Part shown: positions 16,320-24,473 of the stretch, in pieces | Numbering within the stretch: the stretch's first letter is position 1 | Layout: each line of letters starts with the position of its first letter | Assembly: GCA_023384575.1 (NCBI GenBank) | Contig: JAHDVP010000012.1 | Location: forward strand, 62,001 to 126,000 | DNA from: Acidobacteriota bacterium | GTDB taxonomy: Bacteria > Acidobacteriota > Vicinamibacteria > Vicinamibacterales > JAFNAJ01 | Reading direction: 5' to 3' | Length of the DNA stretch: 64,000 nucleotides | Made by a program: the position numbers and the translations under genes | Notes under the pieces: model-generated | Told to the model about the DNA's origin: nothing | The model's input: only the letters and a program-made list of their open reading frames with translations | The model's database searches: none

Positions 16320-16331
16320 TGACAGCTGTCA
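16320..16331. promoter_or_regulatory. Perfect 12-bp palindrome between divergent ABC and ferritin genes
   Basis: TGACAGCTGTCA is fully self-complementary and lies 103 bp upstream of the ABC ATPase start and 146 bp upstream of the ferritin start. It is a possible repressor or activator site. A weak -10-like TACCAT follows on the plus strand near 16350. Confidence 0.35.
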
Positions 16332-16476
16332 TGCCGGTGGTTCGGCTACCATAGAGGCCGCCCGTCCGGCACCCGGTGCTCCGGGTGAGGTCGTGGTCCG
16401 AGGCCTGGGGGTCTGCCGGCGCGGCGGGTCCCGGGCTGCCGCGTCGTGCCGCGCCGCCACCGAGGAGATTCCGTCG

Positions 16477-16995
16477 ATGATGAGTCAGGTCGTTCAGGAA
16501 GCCATCAACGAGCAGATCCACGCGGAGTTGAGTGCTTCGTACTCGTACCTCGCGATGTCCGCCTACTGCGACCACCACAACTTCACCGGGGCGGCGAAGT
16601 GGCTGCGCGTCCAGAGCCAGGAAGAGTACGCCCACGCCATGAAGTTGTACGATTTCCTGCTCGCTCGTCACGCGCGGGTGGCGCTGGCGGCCCCGAAGGC
16701 GCCCCGCAACGATTTCGGGTCGATTGTGGAGGTCTTCGAAGCGGCCTACGCCCAGGAACAGGACGTCACGTCCTCGATCAACCGCATCTACGACCTGGCC
16801 TTCAAGGAGAAGGCGTTCGATGCGGTCGTGATGCTCGAGTGGTTCGTCAACGAGCAGGTCGAGGAGGAGAAGACGGCTCGTGAGATCGTCGCCCGGCTGA
16901 ACATGGTGAAGGACGACCCGGCGTCGCTGCTCGACATCGACCGTGAACTCGGCACGCGGACGCCGGACGAGGCCGCGACGGAGGGCGGCGAGTAG
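16477..16995 (+). CDS. Ferritin (FtnA-like)
   Basis: A 172-residue non-haem ferritin, four-helix bundle. Ferroxidase-centre residues are visible: the first-helix glutamate in NEQIHAELSASYSYLAMSAY, the E-x2-H pair in SQEEYAHAMKLY, glutamates in VFEAAYAQEQDV and the last-helix WFVNEQVEEE. It stores iron as a ferric core in the cytoplasm and limits Fenton chemistry. GAGGAG lies about 9-10 nt before the ATG at 16477; ATG 16480 is an equal alternative. It is convergent with the exported methyltransferase, with a short GCCGG/CCGGC hairpin between the two stop codons. Confidence 0.93.
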   Translation: MMSQVVQEAINEQIHAELSASYSYLAMSAYCDHHNFTGAAKWLRVQSQEEYAHAMKLYDFLLARHARVALAAPKAPRNDFGSIVEVFEAAYAQEQDVTSSINRIYDLAFKEKAFDAVVMLEWFVNEQVEEEKTAREIVARLNMVKDDPASLLDIDRELGTRTPDEAATEGGE

Positions 16996-17016
16996 CCGGT
17001 CGGCGCCGGCCTGGCG

Positions 17017-17622
17017 CTAGTGCCTCACCGTGCCATCGGTGCGCCAGAGAAACAGCGTGCGGGTGCTGCCGTTGGCGTCGGTGAAGGTCTCGACCTTCTC
17101 AGGCTTCCAGTCGCCCATGCTGAAGGCGTGCGAGACGACTCGCGAACCCGGCCGGAGTTGCCTGGTCAGCATCGGCCGCAGCTTCAGGTTGGACGACGAG
17201 AGCAGGTACAGCGTGACCACGGTCGCTTCCGACACGTCGACGGTCATCGCGTCCTGGAGGCGGAAGGTGACGAGCGACTCGACACCAGCGGCCTTGGCGT
17301 TGGCCTGCGACTCGGAGATGCGCTCGGGCTCGATGTCGACGCCGACACCGCGCGCTCCGTACTTCCGGGCCGCGGTGATCACCAGGCGTCCGTCGCCGCA
17401 CCCGAGGTCGTACACGACGTCGCCCGGGCCGACCCCCGCCAGTTCGAGCATCCGCTCGACGACATCCTGGGGCGTCGGCACGTAAGGGGCCAACACGGGG
17501 GCGTCCTGCGCCTGGCCGGCGCGGGTCTGGGCGGCGGCCTGGGGCGTGGCGAGGGCGGTGGCCGCGAGCGTCAGCCCGACAATCAGCCATCCGGCCAGCC
17601 CGGGGAATCGCGAGTCGCTCAT
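17017..17622 (-). CDS. Exported class I SAM-dependent methyltransferase-fold protein
   Basis: A 201-residue protein. The ATG at 17622 follows AGGAAGG and opens a signal peptide (LAGWLIVGLTLAATALATPQAAAQT). The rest is a Rossmann methyltransferase fold: motif I VVYDLGCGDGRLVITAARKYGA (cited in part), the acidic end of strand 2 in GVDIEPERI, and TVVTLYLLSSSNLKLRPML resembling motif IV of the PrmA/DUF1698-like group. An exported methyltransferase is odd because SAM is cytoplasmic. It may use another ligand, or the leader may act as a membrane anchor. The upstream in-frame extension to 17748 was rejected because the signal peptide and ribosome site define the start. Confidence 0.82.
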   Translation of the reverse strand: MSDSRFPGLAGWLIVGLTLAATALATPQAAAQTRAGQAQDAPVLAPYVPTPQDVVERMLELAGVGPGDVVYDLGCGDGRLVITAARKYGARGVGVDIEPERISESQANAKAAGVESLVTFRLQDAMTVDVSEATVVTLYLLSSSNLKLRPMLTRQLRPGSRVVSHAFSMGDWKPEKVETFTDANGSTRTLFLWRTDGTVRH

Positions 17623-17829
17623 CTGGAAGTCCTTCCTGTTCCCACTATGCCACAGGCGCCAGCGCCAGCCCACCTCAGGCCGGGTGGCGGGGGCTCGGCG
17701 AGCGGCAGAGTGTTCGGGCGAGGCGCTAAGTCGCCGTCCGTCAGCCATTTAGGCGATGCCACTGGCGCCGAAGGCGTGGGGAACGCGATTTTTCGGCCAT
17801 TCCGGCGCGGCGCCGGCGCCAGAATGCGC

Positions 17830-17835
17830 TATAAT
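17830..17835 (+). promoter_or_regulatory. -10 element of the carD promoter
   Basis: A perfect TATAAT preceded by GCGC stands about 75 nt upstream of carD. No TTGACA-like -35 is present at 16-18 bp; that position is occupied by a GC-rich dyad (GGCGC/GCGCC). Confidence 0.6.
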
Positions 17836-17908
17836 CAAAGGGTTTTCGACACGCGAGACACCTAACCTCCTAACCTGCCCGTCAGTTTCCAACATGAGTG
17901 GGGGACAC

Positions 17909-18496
17909 GTGACATTCCAGCTCGGAGACAAGGTCATCTACCCGAACCATGGGCTTGGCGTCGTGGAAAGAATCGAGTCCAAAACCATCATGGGCACCAC
18001 CTGCGGCTTCTACCAGCTGCGCATGGTGTCGAACGACACCACGGTGCTGGTGCCGGTGGACAACGCGGCCGAGGTTGGCCTGCGACGGGCTGTGTGCGAC
18101 ACCGAAATCAGCCGCCTGTTCACGCTGCTCGGCGATGGCAAGATCGACAGCCACCAGAACTGGAAGGGTCGGTTCAAGGACAACTCCGACAAGATGCGGA
18201 CCGGGTCGATTTACGACGTGGTCGACGTGTTGAAGAGCCTCACCTTCCTCGCGCGCTCGAAGAGCCTGTCGTTCCGCGAGAAGCGGATGCTCGATCGGGC
18301 GAAGTTCCTCGTCGTCTCCGAGATTTCCGAGGTGACCCACGAGGCCACGGCGTCGATTGAAGACAAGGTCGACCGGGCGCTCGAGCGGTGTTTCGCCACC
18401 AAGGCCCGGGTCGCGGCCCGGGCGGCCGCGGTGCCGCCTCTCGCCGCGGCCAAACCCGTCGCGAAGGTGGCGGCGGCCCGACGGGCGCAGGCCTAG
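17909..18496 (+). CDS. carD: CarD-family RNA polymerase-binding regulator
   Basis: About 195 residues. The N-terminal Tudor-like RNAP-interaction domain (TFQLGDKVIYPNHGLGVVERI) and the helical C-terminal DNA-binding domain (RSKSLSFREKRMLDRAKFLVVSEIS, cited in part) define CarD/CdnL. A tail of about 30 residues rich in Ala, Pro and Lys/Arg follows (VAARAAAVPPLAAAKPVAKV). CarD stabilises open promoter complexes, particularly at rRNA and housekeeping promoters. The GTG at 17909 has GGGGGA 4 nt upstream and gives the family-typical N-terminus. An in-frame ATG at 17894 would add five residues but has no ribosome site. Confidence 0.93.
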   Translation: MTFQLGDKVIYPNHGLGVVERIESKTIMGTTCGFYQLRMVSNDTTVLVPVDNAAEVGLRRAVCDTEISRLFTLLGDGKIDSHQNWKGRFKDNSDKMRTGSIYDVVDVLKSLTFLARSKSLSFREKRMLDRAKFLVVSEISEVTHEATASIEDKVDRALERCFATKARVAARAAAVPPLAAAKPVAKVAAARRAQA

Positions 18497-18607
18497 GCCG
18501 GTCACCGTCCGGGCCAGCCAGGCCCGCCAGCAGACCAGTTCGCGGCCCGGGGTGGCTTGCCATCCCGGGCCGACGTGCGTACCGACTTGGATAGAATGCG
18601 CCGAGCG

Positions 18608-19381
18608 ATGCCCGGACCCGTCTCGCGTGCGCTCGCCCCCGTGCGGAGCGCACTCGCGTACCTCGTCATCTCGCTCTACATCCTGCTCGTCGGCCCGCCG
18701 GCGCTGGTCATCGCCTCGGTCTTCGCGTGGCCCAACCTGCTGTACCAATTGGGCGGCTACGGCGTGTGGATCGGCATGGCGATCCTCGGGCTCCGCTATC
18801 GCGTCGAGGGGCGCGAGCACATCCAGCGCGGCCGGGCCGCGATCTACTGCGTGAACCACGTCAGCAACGTCGATCCGCCGCTGGCCTTCATGGTGCTGCG
18901 GCAGCTCTTCCCCCACCTGCAAATCGTCTACAAGGCGGTGCTCAGGAAGACCCCGGTGCTCGGACGGGCCTTCCACATCGCGGGGTTCGTGCCGCTCGAC
19001 CGCGGCAACCAGGGCCAGACGACGGGTGCGGTCGCGCAGGCCGTGAGGCAGATGCACGCCGGCAAGTCGTTCCTCGTCTACCCGGAAGGGACGCGAAGCT
19101 GGACGGGTGAGCTGCTGCCGTTCAAGAAGGGCGCGTTCATCATGGCCATCGAGGCGCAGGTGCCCATCGTGCCGATGGCCATCGTCGGGTCACGGGCGGC
19201 AATGGCGAAGGGCAGTCCGGTGATCTATCCCGTCACGATCCGGATCCGGCTCGGTGAGCCGGTGCCGACGGTGGGCCTCACCTTCGACGACCGCGACCGG
19301 TTGATGGCGCTCGTGCGAGAGCGTATCGTGAAGCTGCTCGGCGGCGGCGCCGGGCAGGGAGCCGGGACATGGAACTCCTGA
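18608..19381 (+). CDS. plsC: 1-acyl-sn-glycerol-3-phosphate acyltransferase
   Basis: A protein of about 257 residues from the PlsC family. An N-terminal membrane segment (LAYLVISLYILLVGPPALVIASV, cited in part) is followed by the acyltransferase motifs NHVSNVDPP (catalytic H-x4-D), GFVPLDRGN, VYPEGTRS and VPIVPMAIVG. It makes phosphatidic acid at the inner membrane. A TAGAAT -10-like element at 18592-18597 places the transcript start close to ATG 18608; an ATG at 18596 would fall inside that element. It overlaps the following gene by 13 bp, so the two are co-translated. Confidence 0.92.
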   Translation: MPGPVSRALAPVRSALAYLVISLYILLVGPPALVIASVFAWPNLLYQLGGYGVWIGMAILGLRYRVEGREHIQRGRAAIYCVNHVSNVDPPLAFMVLRQLFPHLQIVYKAVLRKTPVLGRAFHIAGFVPLDRGNQGQTTGAVAQAVRQMHAGKSFLVYPEGTRSWTGELLPFKKGAFIMAIEAQVPIVPMAIVGSRAAMAKGSPVIYPVTIRIRLGEPVPTVGLTFDDRDRLMALVRERIVKLLGGGAGQGAGTWNS

Positions 19382-19965
19382 CGACGCTCGGGCGCACGCT
19401 CGGGTTTTCGTTCGCTGCGGGCATCAACCTGTACGCGACCGTCGCCGTGCTGGGCCTCGCGGCGCGGTACGAATGGGTGGCCCTGCCGCCGCAGTTCGCG
19501 GTCTTCGACCAGGACTGGGTCATCTGGACGGCGCTCGCGCTCTACGCCGTCGAGTTCGTCGCCGACAAGGTGCCCTGGTTCGACACGATCTGGGACGGCA
19601 TCCATACGGCGGTCCGGCCTCTGGGAGGCGCGCTGATCGCCGTGGCAACGCTCGGCGACGCGTCGCCGGGCACGCAGGCGGTCATCGCCCTGCTCGGCGG
19701 CCTGACCGCCGGCAGCACGCATCTGACGAAGGCGGGGACGAGAGCGGCGGTGAACACGAGCCCCGAGCCGGTGTCGAACTGGGTGCTCAGCCTCGGCGAG
19801 GATGCCTTCGTCGTCGGGCTCGGGCTGGTGGCGCTGAAGTACCCGCTGCTCGCCCTGGCCGTGACGGTGGGCCTGCTGGCCGCCATCGTGCTCTTCGCCG
19901 CGGCCTTGGTGCGCGCGCTCAAGCGCCGTTGGGCGCGTCGCACCGCCGGCTCGCAGTGGGCGTGA
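19369..19965 (+). CDS. DUF4126 integral membrane protein
   Basis: A 198-residue membrane protein with five or six hydrophobic stretches and the DUF4126 hallmarks: N-terminal LGFSFAAGINLYATVAVLGLAARY (cited in part), a central DKVPWFDTIWDGIHTAVRPLGGAL region, and LTAGSTHLTKAGTRAAVNTSPEPVSN before the last membrane segments. The function of the family is unknown. The 13-bp overlap with plsC suggests a role linked to the membrane lipids. It ends 25 bp before the convergent stop of the Ig-domain protein gene. Confidence 0.88.
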   Translation: MELLTTLGRTLGFSFAAGINLYATVAVLGLAARYEWVALPPQFAVFDQDWVIWTALALYAVEFVADKVPWFDTIWDGIHTAVRPLGGALIAVATLGDASPGTQAVIALLGGLTAGSTHLTKAGTRAAVNTSPEPVSNWVLSLGEDAFVVGLGLVALKYPLLALAVTVGLLAAIVLFAAALVRALKRRWARRTAGSQWA

Positions 19966-19989
19966 GCCGATCTCGCCGGTCGACGAAAT

Positions 19990-21159
19990 TCACCCTCCGA
20001 GCCTGAACCGCAGGGTCCACGGCACGAGCGCCTGCCCGTCGGTCGCCGTGATGCCGTCGCGGAGCTCGACCTCGAGCGTCCGAAATCGCTCGAGGGGATC
20101 GGAGAATCGGAGTTCGAGCACTCGGCGGCCCCCGTCGTACGACGGGGCGACCTGCACGGGAGGCGGCGCCGGTTCGCCCCGCTCCACCGATTCCGTCGCC
20201 AGGTAGCGGACTCGGATCTGCCCGGCGAACGTGGCCGGGTCCATGTCACGAGAGAACTGGATGCGAACCGTCGTGTCGACCGGCACGTCGGTCTCGTCCT
20301 CGGTGGGCGCGCTGAAGATCACCTCGGGCGGCGGCGCGGCGATCGGGACGTGGACGACGGCCTCGGGCTGCGCTTCGGCGATGGGCTGGATCTCGCGCAA
20401 TTGGCTGGCCTCGAGGACGACCAGGCCCCGTTCGAGGCGAACGATGCCGCTCGCCTCGAGCCAACGGGTCGTATCGAGCCGGGAGTTGAGGTCGAAGTTG
20501 AAGCCTCGTCCCCGGGGACGGGCGCCGACCACCCAGATTGACGCGTCGGCCGACTGCACCACGAAATCCCAGCGGCTCGTCCCGGGCGCGTTCGGTTGAT
20601 CGCCGTACAGGTTGCGGCCGCGAAAACGCCCGGACACCGTGACGCGCTGGTCGAGATAACGCCCGGGATCGAGCGCCAGCGCGCGGACCGAAGGCGCCGG
20701 GAACGGGTCGGCGTCGGCGAGCGCGTCGACGAGCAGCACCAGCAGTTCGCCGTTGCCTGGCGCCGGCTTGCCGAGTCGCTCCTGGGAAAGGCGCTCGACG
20801 TCGAGCTCTCGCAGGCGGAGATCGCCGTCCGGCAGGCGCGCCACGTCGATGAACGTGCCGCTGACCTCCACCCGCCGTCCCGCATCGGCGAACGTGTCGA
20901 CCGTGACCCTCCCCGCGAGCACGACCACGGCGTCGCCGGCGGTCAGCGTCGGCGTCTGGCCGCTCCCGATCTCGCCGCGCACGCGCACCGGCTGCGTGTG
21001 GAAGAACGCCGGGTAGGTGGTGAGCGCGCCGAGCGTCGTGGCGGCCCGGGTCACGCCGGGTCGCGGCGCCTGGCCGGCCGCGTCGGACGACAGCGCGACG
21101 GAGCACGCGACGCCCGTCGTGAGCAGGACGAGCGTCGCGCGAACCGAGGAGAGCGGCAT
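19990..21159 (-). CDS. Exported protein with a C-terminal bacterial Ig-like (Big_5) domain
   Basis: A 389-residue protein with a signal peptide (VRATLVLLTTGVACSVALSSDAAG, cited in part). Residues about 40-260 contain two OB-like segments with similar phrases (VRVRGEIGSGQT; RRVEVSGTFIDVARL; QRVTVSGRFRGRNLYGD), suggesting repeated single-stranded-nucleic-acid-type or carbohydrate-type barrels. The last 105 residues are a Big_5 Ig-like fold (SAPTEDETDVPVDTTVRIQFSRDMDPATF, cited in part). ATG 21159 lies 13 bp past the stop of the OPT transporter gene on the same strand, so they likely share a message. No enzymatic motif is seen. Confidence 0.8.
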   Translation of the reverse strand: MPLSSVRATLVLLTTGVACSVALSSDAAGQAPRPGVTRAATTLGALTTYPAFFHTQPVRVRGEIGSGQTPTLTAGDAVVVLAGRVTVDTFADAGRRVEVSGTFIDVARLPDGDLRLRELDVERLSQERLGKPAPGNGELLVLLVDALADADPFPAPSVRALALDPGRYLDQRVTVSGRFRGRNLYGDQPNAPGTSRWDFVVQSADASIWVVGARPRGRGFNFDLNSRLDTTRWLEASGIVRLERGLVVLEASQLREIQPIAEAQPEAVVHVPIAAPPPEVIFSAPTEDETDVPVDTTVRIQFSRDMDPATFAGQIRVRYLATESVERGEPAPPPVQVAPSYDGGRRVLELRFSDPLERFRTLEVELRDGITATDGQALVPWTLRFRLGG

Positions 21160-21172
21160 GGTCACCGACTGC

Positions 21173-23188
21173 TCACGCGTCGACCTTTCGCAGGGCGCGC
21201 CGGACGAGCTGGGCGCACAGCCAGGTGAACGCACCAAGGGCGATCAACGTGGTCGCCGGGTCGCCGAGGCGCTCCTGGAACGACTCGCCGACGGCGGCGA
21301 GGTTGACGGGCGAAAACTGCACGATCAGCACGATGAGGAGGCCCGCAATCGACCCTCCGGCGACGAGACCCGTCGCAAACAGCATACCCGACGACACCTC
21401 GCTCTCCTCGGCGCGACCGCGGATGCGGTCGGAGAGCCAGCGCATGGCGCCGCCGACGAAAATGGGGAAGGTCGTCGAAATGGGCAGGTAGGCCCCGACC
21501 GACCAGGCGAGGCCGCTGACGCCACAGAGCTGCACCATCGTGGCGAGCGAGGCGCCCACGAAGATGAAGCCCCAGGGCAGGTCGCGCGAGAGCACACCCT
21601 GGATGATCGTGGCCATCAGCGTGCCCTGTGGGGCCGGGAGCCGGTCCGACCCGATGGGGCCCCACGCCGAGTTGTGCATGCCCATCAGGGTGAACCCGAT
21701 GACGCTCACCGAGACGAGCACGCCGATCACCAGGCCGATCTGCTGGTAGAGGGGTGTCGCGCCGACGATGTACCCGGTCTTGAGATCCTGGGACGTGGCG
21801 CCGGCGTTGGCCGCCGCGATGCAGACAATCGCGCCCACCGACAGCGCGGCCGCCTGGGCGGCCGCCTGCCGCGCCGGGTCGTCGGCCCAGCCGGCCAGCA
21901 CGAAGATCAGGCACGTGCCGAGCAGGGTCGCAATCGTCATCCCCGAGATCGGGTTCGACGACGACCCGATGAGGCCCACGATCCGGGACGACACCGCCAC
22001 GAAGAAGAACCCGAAGACGACGATCAGCAGGCTGACGAGCAGCGCCCAGGGGAACCCGACGGGCATCTGCTGCACGATGGGGATGAGCACGGCCATCGCC
22101 ACCGAGCCCAGGGCCACGTAGGTGATGGGGATGTCGCGCTCGGTCCGGAGCGGCCCGCCGCCGCCGATGCCGCCGCTCAGTTCGCGCACCGAGTCGCGAA
22201 TCGAGGCGTAGATGGTCGGCATGGTCCGCGCCAGCGTCAGCACCCCGGCCATCGCCACCGCGCCTGCGCCGATATACCGCACGTAGGCCCGATAGATCCA
22301 GTTCGCCTGTGAGTTGCCGTCGATCCACGCCTGGGTGAATCCGAGCTTCATCAGGTCGGCCTTGATGGTCTCCTCGGGCACGAGCATCGACAGCAACGGC
22401 GTGAGGGCCAGCCAGGACAGCACGCTGCCCGACACCATGATGCCCGCGATGCGCGGGCCGATGATGTAGCCGACCCCGAGGTACTCGGGCGTGATCTCGC
22501 TCGTCAGCGTCGCGTTCTTCCAGGCGTGCGTCGGCCCCGTGCCGATGAGGCGCGGCACCTCCCGCCAGAGCGCGAAGAGTTTGTTGGCGAACGCGTAGGC
22601 CATCGCCGTCCAGAAGCCGGCGAAGACCGTCCTGGCCATCTGGCCGCCGCGTTCGCCGGCGATGAGGACCTCGGCACAGGCCGTGCCTTCCGGGTAGGGG
22701 AGCTGGCCGTGCTCCTTGACGATGAGCGCCCGGCGCATGGGCACCATCATCAGCACCCCGATGATGCCGCCGACCGAGGCGAGCGTCACGATCTGGAGGA
22801 TGTTGAAGTACTCCTGGGCACCGCCGCTCGCGATGAACAGGAACGCGGGGATCGTGAACACGACGCCGGCCGCGATCGACTCACCCGCCGACCCGATGGT
22901 CTGGACGATGTTGTTCTCGAGAATCGTGGACTTGCCGAAGCGCTTGAAGACCGCGATGGCGAGCACGGCGATGGGGATGGAGGCGGAGACGGTGAGGCCG
23001 GCCCTGAGGGCGAGGTAGACGGTGACGGCACCGAAGACGATCCCGAAGAAGGCGCCGAGCAGAATCGCCTTGAGGGTGAACTCGGCGACGCCGTGCTCGG
23101 CAGGCGGGATGAACGGCGCGAAGGCTTTGCCTTCTGGCACGTCGGGCGGTGGAGGCGGGTCGTTGGTCGAGGGTCGCGTCTTGGCCAT
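21173..23188 (-). CDS. OPT-family oligopeptide/metal-chelate transporter
   Basis: A 671-residue polytopic membrane protein with about 14-16 hydrophobic helices and the OPT signatures EFTLKAILLGAFFGIVFGAV (start), NNIVQTIGSAGESIAAGVVF and PYPEGTACAEVL. It belongs to the bacterial OPT group that moves oligopeptides or metal-siderophore complexes by proton symport. ATG 23188 is chosen over a GTG at 23206 because it follows the family start (MAKTRPSTND...). Its substrate is undetermined. It is divergent from rex, about 100 bp away, and upstream of the Ig-domain protein. Confidence 0.93.
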   Translation of the reverse strand: MAKTRPSTNDPPPPPDVPEGKAFAPFIPPAEHGVAEFTLKAILLGAFFGIVFGAVTVYLALRAGLTVSASIPIAVLAIAVFKRFGKSTILENNIVQTIGSAGESIAAGVVFTIPAFLFIASGGAQEYFNILQIVTLASVGGIIGVLMMVPMRRALIVKEHGQLPYPEGTACAEVLIAGERGGQMARTVFAGFWTAMAYAFANKLFALWREVPRLIGTGPTHAWKNATLTSEITPEYLGVGYIIGPRIAGIMVSGSVLSWLALTPLLSMLVPEETIKADLMKLGFTQAWIDGNSQANWIYRAYVRYIGAGAVAMAGVLTLARTMPTIYASIRDSVRELSGGIGGGGPLRTERDIPITYVALGSVAMAVLIPIVQQMPVGFPWALLVSLLIVVFGFFFVAVSSRIVGLIGSSSNPISGMTIATLLGTCLIFVLAGWADDPARQAAAQAAALSVGAIVCIAAANAGATSQDLKTGYIVGATPLYQQIGLVIGVLVSVSVIGFTLMGMHNSAWGPIGSDRLPAPQGTLMATIIQGVLSRDLPWGFIFVGASLATMVQLCGVSGLAWSVGAYLPISTTFPIFVGGAMRWLSDRIRGRAEESEVSSGMLFATGLVAGGSIAGLLIVLIVQFSPVNLAAVGESFQERLGDPATTLIALGAFTWLCAQLVRRALRKVDA

Positions 23189-23273
23189 GGCCCGGCAGTG
23201 TAGCACCGGGCCGCGCCCTCCGCACGGGCAGTTTCCGGACCCTCCAGCGCCGCATGGCGGGCCCGTTTCCGAT

Positions 23274-23279
23274 TACAAT
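23274..23279 (+). promoter_or_regulatory. -10 element of rex, predicted leaderless
   Basis: TACAAT ends 8 nt before the GTG start of rex (23288). A start site 6-8 nt downstream would fall on or next to the initiation codon. Confidence 0.45.
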
Positions 23280-23287
23280 CGCCGGCT

Positions 23288-23959
23288 GTGACCGCCCCCC
23301 GGAGGCCCCGGCCCGCGATCGAGCCCGTTTCGGAGCTGACGACCGCACGCCTGTCCGTGTACCTGCGCTGCCTCGACGCCCTCGATGCGGCGGGCGTCGG
23401 CACGATCTCGTCGAAGGCGCTCGCTGAGCAGTTCCACCTGAACGCCGCACAGATCCGGAAGGACCTCGCCTGCTTCGGCGAGTTCGGCGTGCGGGGGGTC
23501 GGGTACTACGTCGGCGATCTGCGGCGGCACCTGACGCAGATCCTCGGCCTCGATCGCGGCGTGCGGGTCATCATCATGGGAGCGGGCAACCTCGGCCTGG
23601 CCCTGGCCGACTACCCGGGGTTCAGGAACGAGGGGTTCGAGATCGTCGCCCTGTTCGACACGTCCGACGCGAAGGTGGGCCAGACCTCGCGCGGCGGCGT
23701 GCCGATCCACCACGTGCGAGACCTCAGGGGGACCGTCGAACGCGAGCGCGTCGGCATCGCCGTCGTGGCCGTCCCCGCCGTCGCCACGCAGGAGGTCGTC
23801 GACCAGCTGGCGGCGGCGGGCGTCAGAGCCGTGCTCAACTTCTCGCCGGGCACCGTCCGGGTGCCGGCGGGCATGAAGCTCAAGCCCGTCGATTTCACCG
23901 TTTCGCTCGAGAGCCTCTCGTTCTATCTCGCGCAGCACGCCCATGCCCAAGACGGTTGA
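23288..23959 (+). CDS. rex: Redox-sensing transcriptional repressor Rex
   Basis: A 223-residue repressor that reads the NADH/NAD+ ratio. The N-terminal winged helix has LSVYLRCLDALDAAGVGTISSKALAEQFHLNAAQIRKDLACFGEFG (cited in part), the classic Rex DNA-binding signature. The Rossmann domain carries GAGNLGLALADY and ALFDTSDAKVG. The C-terminal swapped helix is LESLSFYLAQ. GTG is the start codon. The gene overlaps moaC by 17 bp, an uncommon partnership since Rex normally neighbours respiratory or fermentative genes. It is divergent from the OPT transporter. Confidence 0.95.
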   Translation: MTAPRRPRPAIEPVSELTTARLSVYLRCLDALDAAGVGTISSKALAEQFHLNAAQIRKDLACFGEFGVRGVGYYVGDLRRHLTQILGLDRGVRVIIMGAGNLGLALADYPGFRNEGFEIVALFDTSDAKVGQTSRGGVPIHHVRDLRGTVERERVGIAVVAVPAVATQEVVDQLAAAGVRAVLNFSPGTVRVPAGMKLKPVDFTVSLESLSFYLAQHAHAQDG

Positions 23960-24440
23960 TTCGCCTGCCACGCTGACGCACGTCGACCGATCGGGCGCCC
24001 CCCGCATGGTTGACGTCGCCGCGAAGGAACCTACCGCACGGGAAGCCACCGCCCGTGCGTTCGTGACGGTCTCGGCCCTGGCCCGCCGGCTCGTGCGGGC
24101 CGGCGCCACGAAGAAGGGCGATCCTCTGCACGTCGCCCGCACGGCCGGCATCATGGCGGCCAAGCGCACCGCCGACCTGATCCCTCTCTGTCACCCGCTG
24201 CCCTTGACGGGCGTCGACCTCGACATCCATCCTCGCCGGCGCGGCTACGAGATTCGGGCCACGGTACGGACGACGGCGGCCACGGGCGTCGAGATGGAGG
24301 CGCTGACCGCGGTCACCGTCGCGGCGCTGACCGTCTACGACATGCTCAAGGCGGTCGACCGGGACATGGTCGTCGACGGGGTCTGCCTGCTCGAGAAGAA
24401 GGGGGGGCGGTCGGGACACTACCGGCGCGGAGGGCGGTAA
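23943..24440 (+). CDS. moaC: Cyclic pyranopterin monophosphate synthase MoaC
   Basis: A 165-residue enzyme converting the MoaA product into cyclic pyranopterin monophosphate in molybdenum cofactor synthesis. Hallmarks are MVDVAAKEPTAREATA near the N-terminus, AGIMAAKRTADLIPLCHPLPL with the conserved His, GVEMEALTAVTVAALTVYDM (cited in part) and the terminal LLEKKGGRSGHY. Its ATG lies inside the end of rex. No other moa gene is in the window, so the pathway is completed elsewhere. Confidence 0.97.
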   Translation: MPKTVDSPATLTHVDRSGAPRMVDVAAKEPTAREATARAFVTVSALARRLVRAGATKKGDPLHVARTAGIMAAKRTADLIPLCHPLPLTGVDLDIHPRRRGYEIRATVRTTAATGVEMEALTAVTVAALTVYDMLKAVDRDMVVDGVCLLEKKGGRSGHYRRGGR

Positions 24441-24473
24441 CAACCCAGAACCAAGAACCAGATCCGTGATCCG

